In this document: positions 53,141 through 63,240 of the stretch, one piece after another
Numbering within the stretch: the stretch's first letter is position 1
How the letters are laid out: every line of letters starts with the position of its first letter
Origin: Mesostigma viride
Taxonomy: Eukaryota; Streptophyta; Mesostigmatophyceae; Mesostigmatales; Mesostigmataceae
Length of the DNA stretch: 64,000 nt
Direction: 5' to 3'
Assembly (NCBI GenBank): GCA_009746045.1
Contig: RPFO01000595.1
Coordinates: 927,510 to 991,509, forward strand
Program-made: the position numbers and the translations under genes
The notes under the pieces: model-generated
The model's database searches: none
The model's input: the letters and a program-made list of their open reading frames with translations, nothing else
What the model was told of the DNA's origin: nothing

Positions 53141-53487
53141 AGTTGAGTAACTCTAGAGCCCTAGGATCTGGCTCTAAGTTCCCCATGTCCGTCCGCACGC
53201 CTTCCGCTAGCGTCCGCTAAGCCGCCGGCTATAATCCGGCGGTCCGATGCGGTCGACCGGTCTAAGGGCGGCGCCTAGGGTCGGCGCCACCTAGGCCCCA
53301 GTCCGGGGCCTTATCCGGGTCGGTACGGACAGCTAGCCTGTCCCACGGTTACGGCTTACCGGATAGGCTTTGCTGGCTAAGACATAAACCAGTGGTTGGC
53401 CAGCTCCGACAGCAGTTCTCTGTGTTCACCTTATCCCAAGCTCAACGTGACCGACCGCCATAGCTCAGCCGGTCGGGGGCTTAAACT
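53141..53487 (+). repeat. Right LTR of outer copia
   Basis: 347 bp, intact copy. Includes a CCGCCGGCTATAATCCGGCG hairpin and GGCGCC(T)AGGG(T)CGGCGCC palindromic stretches. Confidence 0.92.
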
Positions 53488-53492
53488 GGGAG

Positions 53493-54369
53493 AAAGGCCA
53501 ACAAGACAACGATAACCCCTACCTATGTTGTGCAGTTCCACCCATGCAGTATGCCCCTCAGAAAAACCACTGCCACCTTTCTTTCCAGCGCAATTGTTTG
53601 CCAAGAAACAAACTCAAGCTTGTGAGCCTCTATAACCACAATGAAGCCTCTGCTAAGAAAGGCCGCGTCAATATTCACACAAAACTGAGTGCTGTTAGCA
53701 ATCTCCTTCCAAAAAACCACTCAGCAAATCCCTGACAACTCGATGATATGCCACGGTCACGCTTTGACACGTCCCAGCCATGCAACGTACATAAAAACCA
53801 CTGAAAGGTGCCAGGAATCTGGCAATGCGCAGCACGGAATGGCATTATACCTGGCGCTAACTGCACGGAAAGAAGCCGAAAACTTGCGTCGATAACCCAT
53901 AAAGGAAGCGAAACATTCATAGGGTCACGTTGATCACACGATCGTACCATTACCGGCATTGTCCTTCGCCCAGCGGCGCAAGAAAGAACAACCTTCCATG
54001 GAATAATAAGACGCGCATCCCGCGAGCCTGGCGGAGTGTCTTACCGATCATGACGGAAATCTTGCCGAAACCCAGCAATTAATTTTTTAAAGCTTTACCA
54101 ATAACAACTTAAACGCATCCTTGACGCTAGGTAAAGCCCATAAAACCTGACAATCACCGCCGCCAGCGTGCATTCTAATTTATTCCTCTCGACGAAAACA
54201 TCAGATTGGACCCCCGTGGCGATGGTCATCAATAAAATCATCGACACAGTCTGCAAAAAACGCGAACTCCGCTACGAAGTAGTATCATTTACTCACCGCG
54301 TCTTTAAGATTCGCTCAGTTTCTCTGCATTCCGCGAGCTATCTTTTTCTACTCTGCCTGAAAGCACGTC
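53493..54369. other. No gene recognised
   Basis: Sequence that adjoined the right end of the Harbinger-like element before the outer copia landed. Short ORFs only. Its right part (from about 54170) resembles, inverted, the interior of 32850-33060. Confidence 0.4.
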
Positions 54370-54478
54370 GCCATGGCCAGCTCCGGTAGGGGTGCGCGCC
54401 CCGTGCACCACTTTTTCACGGTACGGACGGGTACCGCGAATTTTTCGGTGCCAAAATATTCGCGCCGGGACCGTCCCC
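54370..54478 (-). repeat. Transposon end related to the 32736 TIR
   Basis: Reverse complement begins GGGGACGGTCCCGGCGCGAA, and continues with GTGCGCGCACCCC(T) and GGCCATGGCGAC as does 32736-32845. Flanked by TTA (54479-54481). A third, more diverged copy is at 56180-56305. Confidence 0.65.
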
Positions 54479-54481
54479 TTA

Positions 54482-54687
54482 AATTGCAATACATCAAGGG
54501 TGTAGATAATATTGTACCTAATGCTTTATCCCGACATCCTGACTATTCCTTTATCGAGGATTTAGATGTCCTTCTACCACCCTCGTTCCTACTCCTCTTG
54601 CATGGTGATTCCCCCTATGGTGACATCCCTCATCACGGGCAGTATACCTACCTTTTCCATACCTCTGTTCGCTTTCCTGATCACTAG
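54482..54687 (+). pseudogene. Ty3/gypsy RNase H fragment
   Basis: LQYIKGVDNIVPNALSRHPD is the end of a Ty3/gypsy RNase H domain (YIKGxxNxVxDALSR signature). It is cut on the left by the transposon end and soon leaves recognisable homology. A small relic of a third retrotransposon class. Confidence 0.75.
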
Positions 54688-54699
54688 TATTGGCCAGCC

Positions 54700-55426
54700 T
54701 TCTTTTGATGTTCATCCCTGATGATCGACTGTTGCCAGGGACATCATAGTTTGCAGCCTGTTGTTTGAGTCTGGAAGAGCATTTGCAGCATGTGTACCGA
54801 GTACGGGGGGTGTCAGAAGTATCTGGATACACCTGCTTGGCAACCGATAAGTTAATATAATTTGGTCAAAGTATTTACGTTTGTGGCAGGGAGTAGATGC
54901 TGACTCATGAGACTAGAATATTTGCGACTGAACAGAACAAGTATTCCTTGATCATGGAATAAATAGTCATCGTACTTAAGCTAATTAGCTACTTGGACAT
55001 TTTTGTTGTGATTGGCCACGTGATCCGGATTAATTAATTAATTATTAATAAGCACGTGACTGCGTCACGTGGGTGCCAATACAGAGTCAAGGAACCTTCA
55101 ACTCTATATACACAGCGAGAAGGATCGAGAGAGGGCGCCCTAGCTTCTCTCACTGCCGCAACTTAGTGGGGAGGCCACAGAGCGCTCTCTCCACAGCATG
55201 GTGCCGGGGCGCAACACTGTGGGTGCGATACAACCAGTACAATACCATAGGCAGGATGACGCATAGCTTATGCTACAAAGGTGAGGTGGGCTAGCTCAAG
55301 ACGTCGGCTATGTGGTGATCCGAAAGAACGGAACGTACAGTGGCAGAGGATAATGTAATGCATCAGAGCAGCTCCAGTCCATCGTGCTGCGGTCCCCGCG
55401 TGTGCTAGTGGCCACTTTTTCGGCCA
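54700..55426. other. Repeat-rich spacer
   Basis: Contains a TTAA-flanked perfect CACGTGAC-TGC-GTCACGTG palindrome (55053-55071) like those near 8 kb. No gene seen. Confidence 0.5.
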
Positions 55427-55757
55427 CTGAGGGGGGGCCTAGGCCTCTCCGTGATTTGGAAGAAGATGATGGACAAGGCCAAGTGGGCCCAGGTCATAGA
55501 AGACAACGAGCCCCCCCCTGTGGGGAAGCGCCCGCGTGTGCAAACCCGCGGGAGGCACGCCAGACAGCTCCCCTAGGGCAGCGTGATGCTGCTTAGATAG
55601 ATGTTGTAGTTAGTGATGCTGTTAGATAGATGTTGTAGGTCGCTGATGTAGATAGATTAGACCGGTAGGATCCACCCATCCCTCCATCCATCGGGGTTAA
55701 TGCTCCGTGACTCCCCAACGGGAGCACGAGTCTAATTAATTAATTAATTAATTAACA
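55427..55757 (+). mobile_element. 5'-truncated LINE 3' end
   Basis: Matches 7436-7735 of LINE 1 (GGGGGGCCTAGGCCTCTCCG through the AGATTAGACCGGTA 3' UTR to the hairpin tail) and ends in (TTAA)n at 55736-55757. A short dead-on-arrival insertion. Confidence 0.85.
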
Positions 55758-56179
55758 TCAAAGCCGTCATCAATAGCCCAGACGCCCAAGGAAGGTGCGT
55801 CTTCCATGAGTACGTTGAAGGTGACATGCGCAGGCCTGCGTAGGTTTTTACCGTGAATGCCGGAAATGTAACAAGAACGGTCGGGAAGCTGCGGCACAAA
55901 TTCGATAACACTGTTAAGTTAGCTTCATAATCGCTCTTTAGAGCCTGCGTTGCCTCACAATCGCTGCTGCAAACCTGCACTAAGTTTCATTATTCGCAAA
56001 AGAAATTCCATCCTGGACCCCTGCGCCCGTAGCTTCTGATCAGGCCCGTAGCTGTTCGAGAAATTAACGATATTGCAAACCGTAAACTTCCCGCCATTAA
56101 ATGAGGTCATCAACTAATCTTCTGCAAAATTCATGCAGTTTTTCTAGCTTTTCCCATGCCATATTAATTAATATTGCCT

Positions 56180-56305
56180 AAACGCACGCCGCCATGGGCA
56201 CCTTCGCTAGGGGTGCGCGCTCCGGGCACACATTATACACGGTACAGACGGTACCACGATTTTTTTGGCGCAGAAAATATTCGCCGTCCTGGTAAACGTA
56301 CCATT
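56180..56305 (-). repeat. Third copy of the Harbinger-like end sequence
   Basis: Shares GGGGTGCGCGC(T/C)CCG, CACGGTAC(A/G)GACGG and AAAATATTCGC with 54370-54478; the outermost GGGG of the TIR is replaced. Confidence 0.55.
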
Positions 56306-57174
56306 CAATCTGGACCTTAGATGTTCAGTAAGTGTCCAGGCTTCTGCCTCATTCGTCAGAACAGTAAGAACAAGGGCCTTGATAAGATCCCGTTTCCGGC
56401 CAGCGCCTGGGTCCTTCGCGTGCCGCACTCTGTCTGATTTTCGCAAAGCCGTCCACGCAAGACCTATGCGTGTATCGATGTCATCCTTGGTGTTTGGAAG
56501 CCAACTGCCCAAGAGCTTAAAATGCTCGGTGTAGAACCGCTGTGCCATCCAGGTGTAATAGCGGTGGGGGGCGACCGTTAAGGCCCAGGGCCATTGTTTC
56601 AGTCTTCTTGCTGATTTCCAGGCCAACTGCTCGTGCTTCCAGGGCCAGGCAGTCCAACCAGAGCTGGACATGCTCGGTATCCTCGATGAGACTGGTATCA
56701 TCGGTGTAGATCAATTCTGCCAGGCGGTATTCCGTCCCATCGGCATTGCCACCCGGCGTGCTGGGGTCGTTGTGCATGACCAGGCCAGGCGCATGCCCTA
56801 CACCATTGGCGAAGCGGGCGCGCGCCTTGCGCATGACCTAGTCCACGACAACGATGAACAGGTATGGTGACAGAACACAACCTTGCCACCCCTGTTTGGA
56901 GGGGAAAGGGCGGGCGGTGCCATACGACGTACGGACTGATGCCGTAGACCCCCTCATACAACTTGCGGAGGGCAGCAACCAACGGCTTGGGAACCCGGTA
57001 GAGAGCAAGTATATTCCAAAGGGCAGGCCAGAATACTGAGTCAAAGGCCTCGACATGATCCACGAAGACCAAGTGAACAGGGTACTCACCCGGGCTCAGC
57101 TGCCGCACTTCCTCCACAAGCCGGCGTGCAGCCAAGACTGCCAAAATAGTATTACGGCCACAATTAGGTTGCAT
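56306..57174 (-). pseudogene. Degenerate LINE next to cyclase copy 2
   Basis: Minus strand: GRNTILAVLAARRLVEEVRQ, LVFVDHVEAFDSVFWPALWN (RT), LAELIYTDDTSLIEDTEHVQ where the catalytic YADD is YTDD, LDCLALEARAVGLEISKKTE, FKLLGSWLPNTKDDIDTRIG and AEAWTLTEHLRSRLNGTF. At least three frame changes. Same group as LINE 1 and the 29.7-kb fragment. Ends about 200 bp from the cyclase stop. Confidence 0.82.
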
Positions 57175-57369
57175 GCCAATCTCATCTCATCAGTCAGTCT
57201 GTTGGATCCCACGCCGGTCATATACAGCCAGACATATACTATAGAAGGCCGAGGGCCGGATAATATATCACGCACACGAGGCGTGGGATCCTACATCTCC
57301 GTCGCAGGGAACCCTCTGAGGCTCCAACACAGGGCCCACAGACCCCGGGCCCTTGCCATTTAAACCTTG

Positions 57370-58086
57370 TCATTCTACTGGGTGCATGGCCGGCCGCTTC
57401 TTCAACTCCAGGATCGCACGGTGCTGCTTCACGGCCAGCTTCACGAGCTCGTTGTACGACAGCTCGTCATACTTGATGTCCTCCAGGCTCGTCGTCCGAC
57501 CAAGCGATCCTGCACCATCTGACGTCCTGCGCTTTCCTTCCTCGGATGAATGCCTCCCCTCACTGGACTGCTGCCGTCGTTCCTCGGATGATCGCCGCCG
57601 CTCCTTGCCCTGTTGCCCATTCATCGAAGCCGTCGGGCTCGCGGTGGCAATGGGCGCCAACCGCGACTTTGGGCTCTTTCCTTCCCAGTTCCCCCCCTCC
57701 CTCGCGAGAAGCCCGCTCAGGCTCATGAGGTGGCGATGCCGGCTTGGCTCGGCCGCATTCCCTGATGGGGATCCCAGCGGGGACTCAGCACCGGCAGGCA
57801 TGGAGGCAACGTTCAGACCCAGCCCTTCCGCAAGTCCTTCCACAAGTCGCACCACGATGCTCTTTCGCATGGGCCTCGGCGCGGAGGAGGTCTCCAGCGC
57901 GAGCCGTGTGGACGACTCTCGAATCGACTGCATGCTCGTGTCTCTCTCCGAGTCGCTCTCTGTTAACGTGCCCTTGAAGGTGGACACCGTGCGCGGGATT
58001 CTCGCGAGCTTGAGCGTGCGGGGGAAGAGGCGGGCGCTCAGCATGGGGGAGGAGACCTGGAACAGGTGCATGGGGTCCTTGACACC
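57370..58086 (-). CDS. Cyclase gene copy 2, terminal exon d with stop
   Basis: 239 codons including TGA. Begins GVKDPMHLFQVSS after CCCTGCAG, matching copy 1 (GVKQPMHLYQVSS). Long Ser/Arg/Glu-rich variable middle (QQGKERRRSSEERRQQSSEG) and the conserved C-terminal helix YDELSYNELVKLAVKQH...LELKKRP. 111 nt longer than in copy 1. Confidence 0.82.
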   Translation of the reverse strand, partial: GVKDPMHLFQVSSPMLSARLFPRTLKLARIPRTVSTFKGTLTESDSERDTSMQSIRESSTRLALETSSAPRPMRKSIVVRLVEGLAEGLGLNVASMPAGAESPLGSPSGNAAEPSRHRHLMSLSGLLAREGGNWEGKSPKSRLAPIATASPTASMNGQQGKERRRSSEERRQQSSEGRHSSEEGKRRTSDGAGSLGRTTSLEDIKYDELSYNELVKLAVKQHRAILELKKRPAMHPVE

Positions 58087-58575
58087 CTGCAGGGCGTGGG
58101 TGGGGCGCGTACAAAGTCATGTGCGTGTTTGGGGAGGTGTGTGGGGGGGATGCGTGGTAATTCATAGGAAAGCACATGCAGGCGCCACGGAATAAGAAGA
58201 AGAATCAAGAAGAAATCGGAGTTGAAAATAGGGTCGAAAAAACGCGAATGGAAAACCCGTTTGGGGCACAAACACACCATATGCAATGGTGATCCACAGA
58301 AATACCTTGATAGAATCAAGGCAACGGATAGCTCGATGACCATTGAACTCCTGTTTTTTACGGGTAGGTTGGAAGTTGAACTGGTCTTCATAGGTAGGTC
58401 CCAGCATCCTGCGGTGGCTGACATAGTAGAGATGGTACAGGGTACGTAACAGTATACTACTATGCGGGTATGGAAGATAGCGAAAGGCCAAGCCTGGAGG
58501 TTGGCTTTAGCCGGTCTCGTGGGATACCGCGGTACTAGCTGGGGTGGCACTAGCAGCGAGGACTTGAAGACTTAC
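58087..58575 (-). other. Intron 3 of cyclase copy 2
   Basis: 489 nt, GTAAGT donor, CCCTGCAG acceptor, phase 0. Contains no recognised repeat and no similarity to intron 3 of copy 1. Confidence 0.78.
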
Positions 58576-58801
58576 CTTAAGGTCAAACTTGCCCATCTCG
58601 CTGAAGACGACCCGACCAGAGTGATCCTTGGCCGCCCGATAACACACATCATTGACCAGCATCTGGCCGGGGGCGGCCGTGGCGGCGATGCGGGCCGCCC
58701 GGTTGACGACCGGCCCAAAGTAGGCGGCGCGCCCGGTGGCCATGTGCGGCTGGCAGTCGCTGGGCACGTCCATGCACATGCCGATCTGCAGCCGCAGGCC
58801 C
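58576..58801 (-). CDS. Cyclase gene copy 2, exon c (catalytic core of second domain)
   Basis: 226 nt, same length as in copy 1 and nearly identical up to GQ(T/M)LVN: GLRLQIGMCMDVPSDCQPHM, AAYFGPVVNRAARIAATAAP. Diverges afterwards (DVCYRAAKDHSGRVVFSEMG). Catalytic Asn and Arg of VNRAARI present. Confidence 0.87.
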
Positions 58802-59890
58802 CTGCAGGGTTCCGGGGAAGGTCCAAATGAGCGCACTTCAAGGACGTTACGTTCCGATTCCTGTCGATATTCTATGGGGAGTAGACATATGCCCGGCCCA
58901 CGGCTATTAAAATAATCGCTATGCATGACGGCTACGCTACGGAACTGCATGAACCCAACAGCGATAGTCCATTTCAAGCAATATGGAGCTGGCCTTTCTC
59001 ACACGAGCAAACCAGAGTTTGCCCGTAACCTACGATTACACGAGTAAGCAAACGCGGGCGCATGGATGCAGGCTTTCGAATGTAATGCGCGGGGTCAGGG
59101 AAGCCTAGAAACACATACAGACATGCCAACCTTTCTGGCGCCAGCGTGAGAAAACCCTTACTTCCTAGCGCCCATGCTATGTTCTACTGGCGCCTGCCGC
59201 AGGGATCAGCTAGTAACGACTAGCAGGCGCCTGCTTACGATAATTTACTAGGCATGTCCTATTCGGAGCCTGGGTGGCAAGGGAGGGATCTAACAAGGTG
59301 GCAAGGAGTGAGACACAAAGGCGCACAGAGCCCTACACCCGTGACACTTTGGCCTGGTAAGTTGTAACCAAAGAGAAGCTACAGTAACATAGTGTGAATA
59401 AAGAGCCATCTGTCATAGTAGTAACAACAATAACAATAACAATACCGATAGCGATAACAATTGCAATATCAAGAACGAACGATAACGATGGCGATGGCGA
59501 TGGCGATGGCGATGGCGATGGCGATGGCGATGGCGATGGCGATGGCGATGGCGATGGCGATGGCGATGGCGATGGCGATGGCGATGGCGATGGCGATGGC
59601 GATGGCGATGGCGATGGCGATGGCGATGGCGATAACGATAACGATAACGATAACGATAACGATAACGATAACGATAACGATAACGATAACGATAACGATA
59701 ACGATAACGATAACGATAACGATAACGATAACGATAACGATAACGATAACGATAACGATAATAATAATCATCACAAAGTGCAGGGGCTCATTTACCTGAA
59801 CACAACCTGGTCCTCTGCAGGAGTAAATAATAGCAATAATAAAATAACAATAACAATTACAACAATTACAAAGTGCAGGGGCTCATTTAC
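58802..59890 (-). other. Intron 2 of cyclase copy 2
   Basis: 1089 nt, GTAAAT donor and AACCCTGCAG acceptor, phase 2. Contains a large hexanucleotide satellite (59484-59760) and a local duplication of the exon-proximal AAAGTGCAGGGGCTCATTTA CCTGAA sequence (59776-59802 and 59869-59895), which also duplicates the donor site. Confidence 0.78.
59484..59769. repeat. Hexanucleotide satellite (GATGGC)n-(GATAAC)n
   Basis: About 25 copies of GATGGC followed abruptly at about 59632 by about 21 copies of GATAAC, then AAT triplets. The sharp switch suggests two expansion events from one ancestral GAT-NNC array. Confidence 0.97.
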
Positions 59891-60381
59891 CTGAAGACGA
59901 CCTGGTCCTCTGCTGGACTGCCGTCTGCTGGTGGCGTGACAGGTTGCAGAACTTCGGCCGCGAGATCCTCCCCAAGTAGTTCTTCACTCCAAGGGAGGTC
60001 CATAGCCTCTCTTTGCACCATCTCACCAAACTGGACGGCCTTGGTGGCACTCCGGAACGCCAGCAGGAAGTTCCCGTCCTTCTCCTCCACCTCGTACGCC
60101 TCGAATTCCGCCAACCGACTTTGTACAAATGCCACCAGCAGGTCCACGCCCCCCTGGTACCCTGGCGTCTTGCGTAGGATCTTGGCATAGGCCACGTACA
60201 TGAAAGCGATCACCACAGGGTCCTCGGGTGGCTCGCCCTTCACGTAGCACTCAGCCGCGGGCGCATCAAAGAAGGAGGGCCCCAGCTGCTTCATGGACTT
60301 GAGGGGGGGGAACGGGGCGCGCTTGGCCAGCTCTTCAGGGAGCGCCTGCATCAGGTGAATGGGGGCCATCCTGGGTGACAA
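59891..60381 (-). CDS. Cyclase gene copy 2, exon b (start of second cyclase domain)
   Basis: 491 nt, exactly as in copy 1. The acceptor is placed at CATGCACCAG|TTG because this keeps phase 0 and gives the same length; a nearer CACCCAG would break the frame. Encodes LSPRMAPIHLMQALPEELAK, then FFDAPAAECYVKGEPPEDPV, FMYVAYAKILRKTPGYQGGV and YEVEEKDGNFLLAF. Metal-binding Asp positions are replaced as in copy 1. Confidence 0.85.
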
Positions 60382-60862
60382 CTGGTGCATGAAACGCAGA
60401 TGGAACGTACAGAGAAGGGAGGTGTCGGAAAAATAATTGCTGCCCGACTCAAGCCCACACGCCGACATCCCAAAATATTCCGATCGAACGTATTCCAATC
60501 AAACACATTGCACTCAGGCTACGTGTCGTCGCTAAGTAAGGTCAGGGCTCTCCTAAGCTCCCCTTAAAGCGAGCAACAGCTGACAAAACCTACAACAACT
60601 AAACGACAAGGGTTAAACACCGGCCTACAAGGCAAGCCAAGCACAGCAGATGTCAATTGTGTCAACCTCTGGAAGTAAACGGAAAATGTTGGAAGTCCAC
60701 TGTTTCAACCTCTGACAGTGCACCTTTTCGACCAAAGGAAGTCAACCGTTTCAACAAGGGATTGCCTCTGCAACGCCTGGGTCCAAGGACAGGCCCTACC
60801 GCCCGCCCTACTATACTCATCATGTGCAGGCCTACATACATCAGGCCCTATGTAATACTCAC
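60382..60862 (-). other. Intron 1 of cyclase copy 2
   Basis: 481 nt, donor GTGAGT, phase 0. Nothing recognised inside. Confidence 0.75.
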
Positions 60863-61375
60863 CATGTGCATGCCCATGTGGTGGCAGACGATGGACGTCG
60901 TGTGCATGCCCAGGGAGCGCCAGGCGGGCATCGACAGGAGCACCTGGCCGCCAGATGTCAAATTTCGTATCGCGGCAGCCTGGTCCACCACCTCCCCTTT
61001 CCACCGGTGGCTTAACCCGACGGCACGAGGGCTAAGATTATCCATGATCCCTACGTCAATGCCGACCCGGGCCCGAAGCCCCCTGAACAAGGTCTGCCCG
61101 GTGACCGGACAGCCCGCCTCGGCCGACTGCCTCTGCTTCAGCAGTGCCGAGGGCCAATCGGAGGCAACGTCTCCCGCGCTGTTGCGCCGCTGCCGGAACT
61201 TGGCGAGCGCGCCCGTGGACGTGGTGTCCAGGAACCGCGGTGGGTGGAGCAGGTGGTGCTGCAGCTCCATCGCAAAGGTCAGCGCGTCGAGCGCCTCGTG
61301 GAATATGAGCATGAAGGCGCCGTCGTCTGAGGCCGCCTCGTGGCCGTAGTGGTGCGGCAGCTGTGCGCGGATGAC
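60863..61375 (-). CDS. Cyclase gene copy 2, exon a (first cyclase homology domain)
   Basis: 513 nt (171 codons) from CACAG|GTCATC to ATGCACATG|GTGAGT. VIRAQLPHHYGHEAASDDGA, FMLIFHEALDALTFAMELQH, GLRARVGIDVGIM, GGQVLLSMPAWRSLGMHTTS. The expected EGDSF reads DDGAF and VNxAxR reads VDQAAA, so catalytic residues are absent here too. Further 5' exons must lie above 61375 or outside the window. Confidence 0.82.
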
Positions 61376-61490
61376 CTGTGCCAAGGAAGGAAAGGAGCAA
61401 GGAATATGGGATGGTTATGAATTGGGCTTTAGGCGTCATGGGCTATGAAAGGGGCCAACACCGCGCGGATGACCTGAGTAACGGAATACG

Positions 61491-61539
<49 letters not shown>

Positions 61540-62770
61540 TAGTAATGATGATATTGCAAGGTGCAACAGCGTGCGAATGACCTGAGTAAAAGGGATAAGG
61601 GAATAAAAGATACTAGTAGTTATTTATAAGATTTGCTGAAACATAACATAACATAACAGAAACATGTGCATAACCGGCATCCGTAGTGACATATGGGGGG
61701 TTGTATGGAGACCATCCGTAGGGAATGGAAGGTTTATCTCAAGGGTCATATCTGTTTAACAATGAATACATTTCTTGTTTTTGGTCCATTGGAGGTCCTT
61801 CCCACCAAGAGAAAAATCGATTTTACATATTTGTGTGCTATGCTTTACAACACCTTCAAACGCAGTGCACATCATTATCAAGTTGGTTATTGTAGCACCA
61901 TGCTGGGGGCCCAGCATTCTCGAACACAAGGTGTTGCCCCTCTTAGCAGCGTGGGTGGGTGGGTGGGTGGGTGGGTGGGTGGGTGGGTGGGTGGGTGGGT
62001 GGGTGGGTGGGTGGGTGGGTGGGTGGGTGGGTGGTGGGTGGGTGGGTGGGTGGGTGGGTGGGTGGGTGGGTGGGTGGGTGGGAGCTGAAAAGAGGCCTCC
62101 CTACGTCCCCTACACCACTCTAAGTACTAACTATCATTCACATTGTGCCACGCAGGCCTCCCGGCTGGCGCAGGTACAAGGTGTACTGACTGCCCATCAC
62201 AGTTGCTCCACGCCAGGCGGCTGGCGCAGGTACAAGGTCTAGTGATGTACGTTAGAAGCTACCTAGGCCTGCACTTCGGAACCACACTCAACGTCGGCAC
62301 AAAAAGGGCCGGCCGGTGCAGAACCCTCGTGACAAGCGCTAGTTTTACGCTACCTACGGCAGGTCGGTCTGCTTTGAGCCCGTCCACGCGTCATGTATAA
62401 AATGAGCGAAGCTCAACAAGTAGCTGTGGAAAGGGCTACTAGAACTGCGAGTATCCCTTGGACCCAAATGAGGCCCCATTTACGACAGTAATCACGTTTT
62501 TCGCATGCAGCAAACAAGGTAGACGTCACGGGCACCTGTGACATCGCATCCGTGGTTTGCTGAAACCCCTCACCCCAGGCAAGGGGACCACACTGGCCAG
62601 GTTGTGAAATAGCTGGAAATTCTAATCTAATCTGATCATCTGTGCAATATACATGTGGCTACTGCTGTCATTTACCTGCCATCCAATCCTCGAGCAAGAC
62701 TTCCAGAGATAATTCATCCAATGGTTTAAGGGTTAATGCAATTTCAGTAGAACCGTAGGTGCGATAGATT
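61376..62770. other. Upstream intron/intergenic DNA of cyclase copy 2 with satellites
   Basis: Contains (AAT)n at about 61495-61536, a GGGT satellite at 61951-62082 and short direct repeats (GGCTGGCGCAGGTACAAGGT at about 62162 and 62219). No exon recognised. Confidence 0.55.
61951..62082. repeat. (GGGT)n satellite
   Basis: About 33 copies of GGGT with one missing-base interruption near 62031. G-quadruplex-capable on the plus strand. In-frame Val-Gly-Gly-Trp ORFs are artefacts. Confidence 0.97.
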
Positions 62771-62775
62771 CAAAC

Positions 62776-62955
62776 ATCCATGGCTGCTGCAAGAAATATG
62801 CGTGGCTGCTGTAAGTAACATGTGTGGCTGCTGCAAGTAATATGCGTGGCTGCTGTAAGTGATATGTGTGGCTGCTGCAAGTAATATGCTTGGCGGCTGC
62901 AAGTCATATGCGTGGCTGGAGTATGTAGCACGTGTGGCTGCTGCAAGTAACATGT
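62776..62955. repeat. 22-bp minisatellite
   Basis: About eight copies of GTGTGGCTGCTGCAAGTAAT plus AT, alternating with a GCGTGGCTGCTGTAAG variant, suggesting a 44-bp higher-order unit. Confidence 0.85.
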
Positions 62956-63119
62956 GTGTTGTTTCTGTATCCTACCCTCGAACAAGAGTTACATAACGAC
63001 TGGGACGGCCTCAGGGCCTTGTTGGTCATGGCAGCATCCTAGTACATTTACATCCTACTATCATACATCTTACTATCATACTTCTAATGATTTATTACTA
63101 GCTCTATCCAATCACATAC

Positions 63120-63240
63120 TGACTGAAACAGCCCCAGGGCCTTTCTGGTGGTGGATGCGTCCCACACCAGCAGGTCTTGCAGCCCGTCCACATCTGAAGC
63201 CATGCCGAAGTAATGCCGCCCGTTGTCACAAAGTTGGATG
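63120..63240 (-). CDS. Possible upstream exon of cyclase copy 2
   Basis: The minus strand holds a short coding-like frame, LCDNGRHYFGMASDVDGLQD then LLVWDASTTRKALGLFQ, followed by TCA|GTATGT, a good donor. No clear acceptor was found, and I do not recognise the family. A related but diverged segment (DAAMTNKALRPSQSLC) is at about 62985-63045. Supported only by the look of the peptide, its strand and its position 5' of the cyclase exons. Confidence 0.35.

Larger units (their letters stand above)
35410..53487 (+). mobile_element. Outer Ty1/copia-like retrotransposon, with two later insertions
   Basis: Flanked by GGGAG (35405-35409 and 53488-53492). The LTRs are 348 bp (left, split) and 347 bp (right) with about three differences, so it is a fairly young insertion. 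LTRs start AGTTGAG and end (T/A)AACT. Order on the plus strand: left LTR, Gag, integrase, [inner element], protease-like domain, reverse transcriptase, RNase H, right LTR. A purine-rich tract (AAAGAACAAAAGAG, about 53119-53132) precedes the right LTR. Gag and RT carry frameshifts and stops, so it is not autonomous. Confidence 0.9.

Noticed and set aside
59394-59894. Asp-Gly/Asp-Asn repeat protein of 166 codons
   Set aside because: Hexanucleotide satellite inside a cyclase intron.
61693-62242. Gly-Gly-Trp-Val repeat ORFs
   Set aside because: (GGGT)n satellite.
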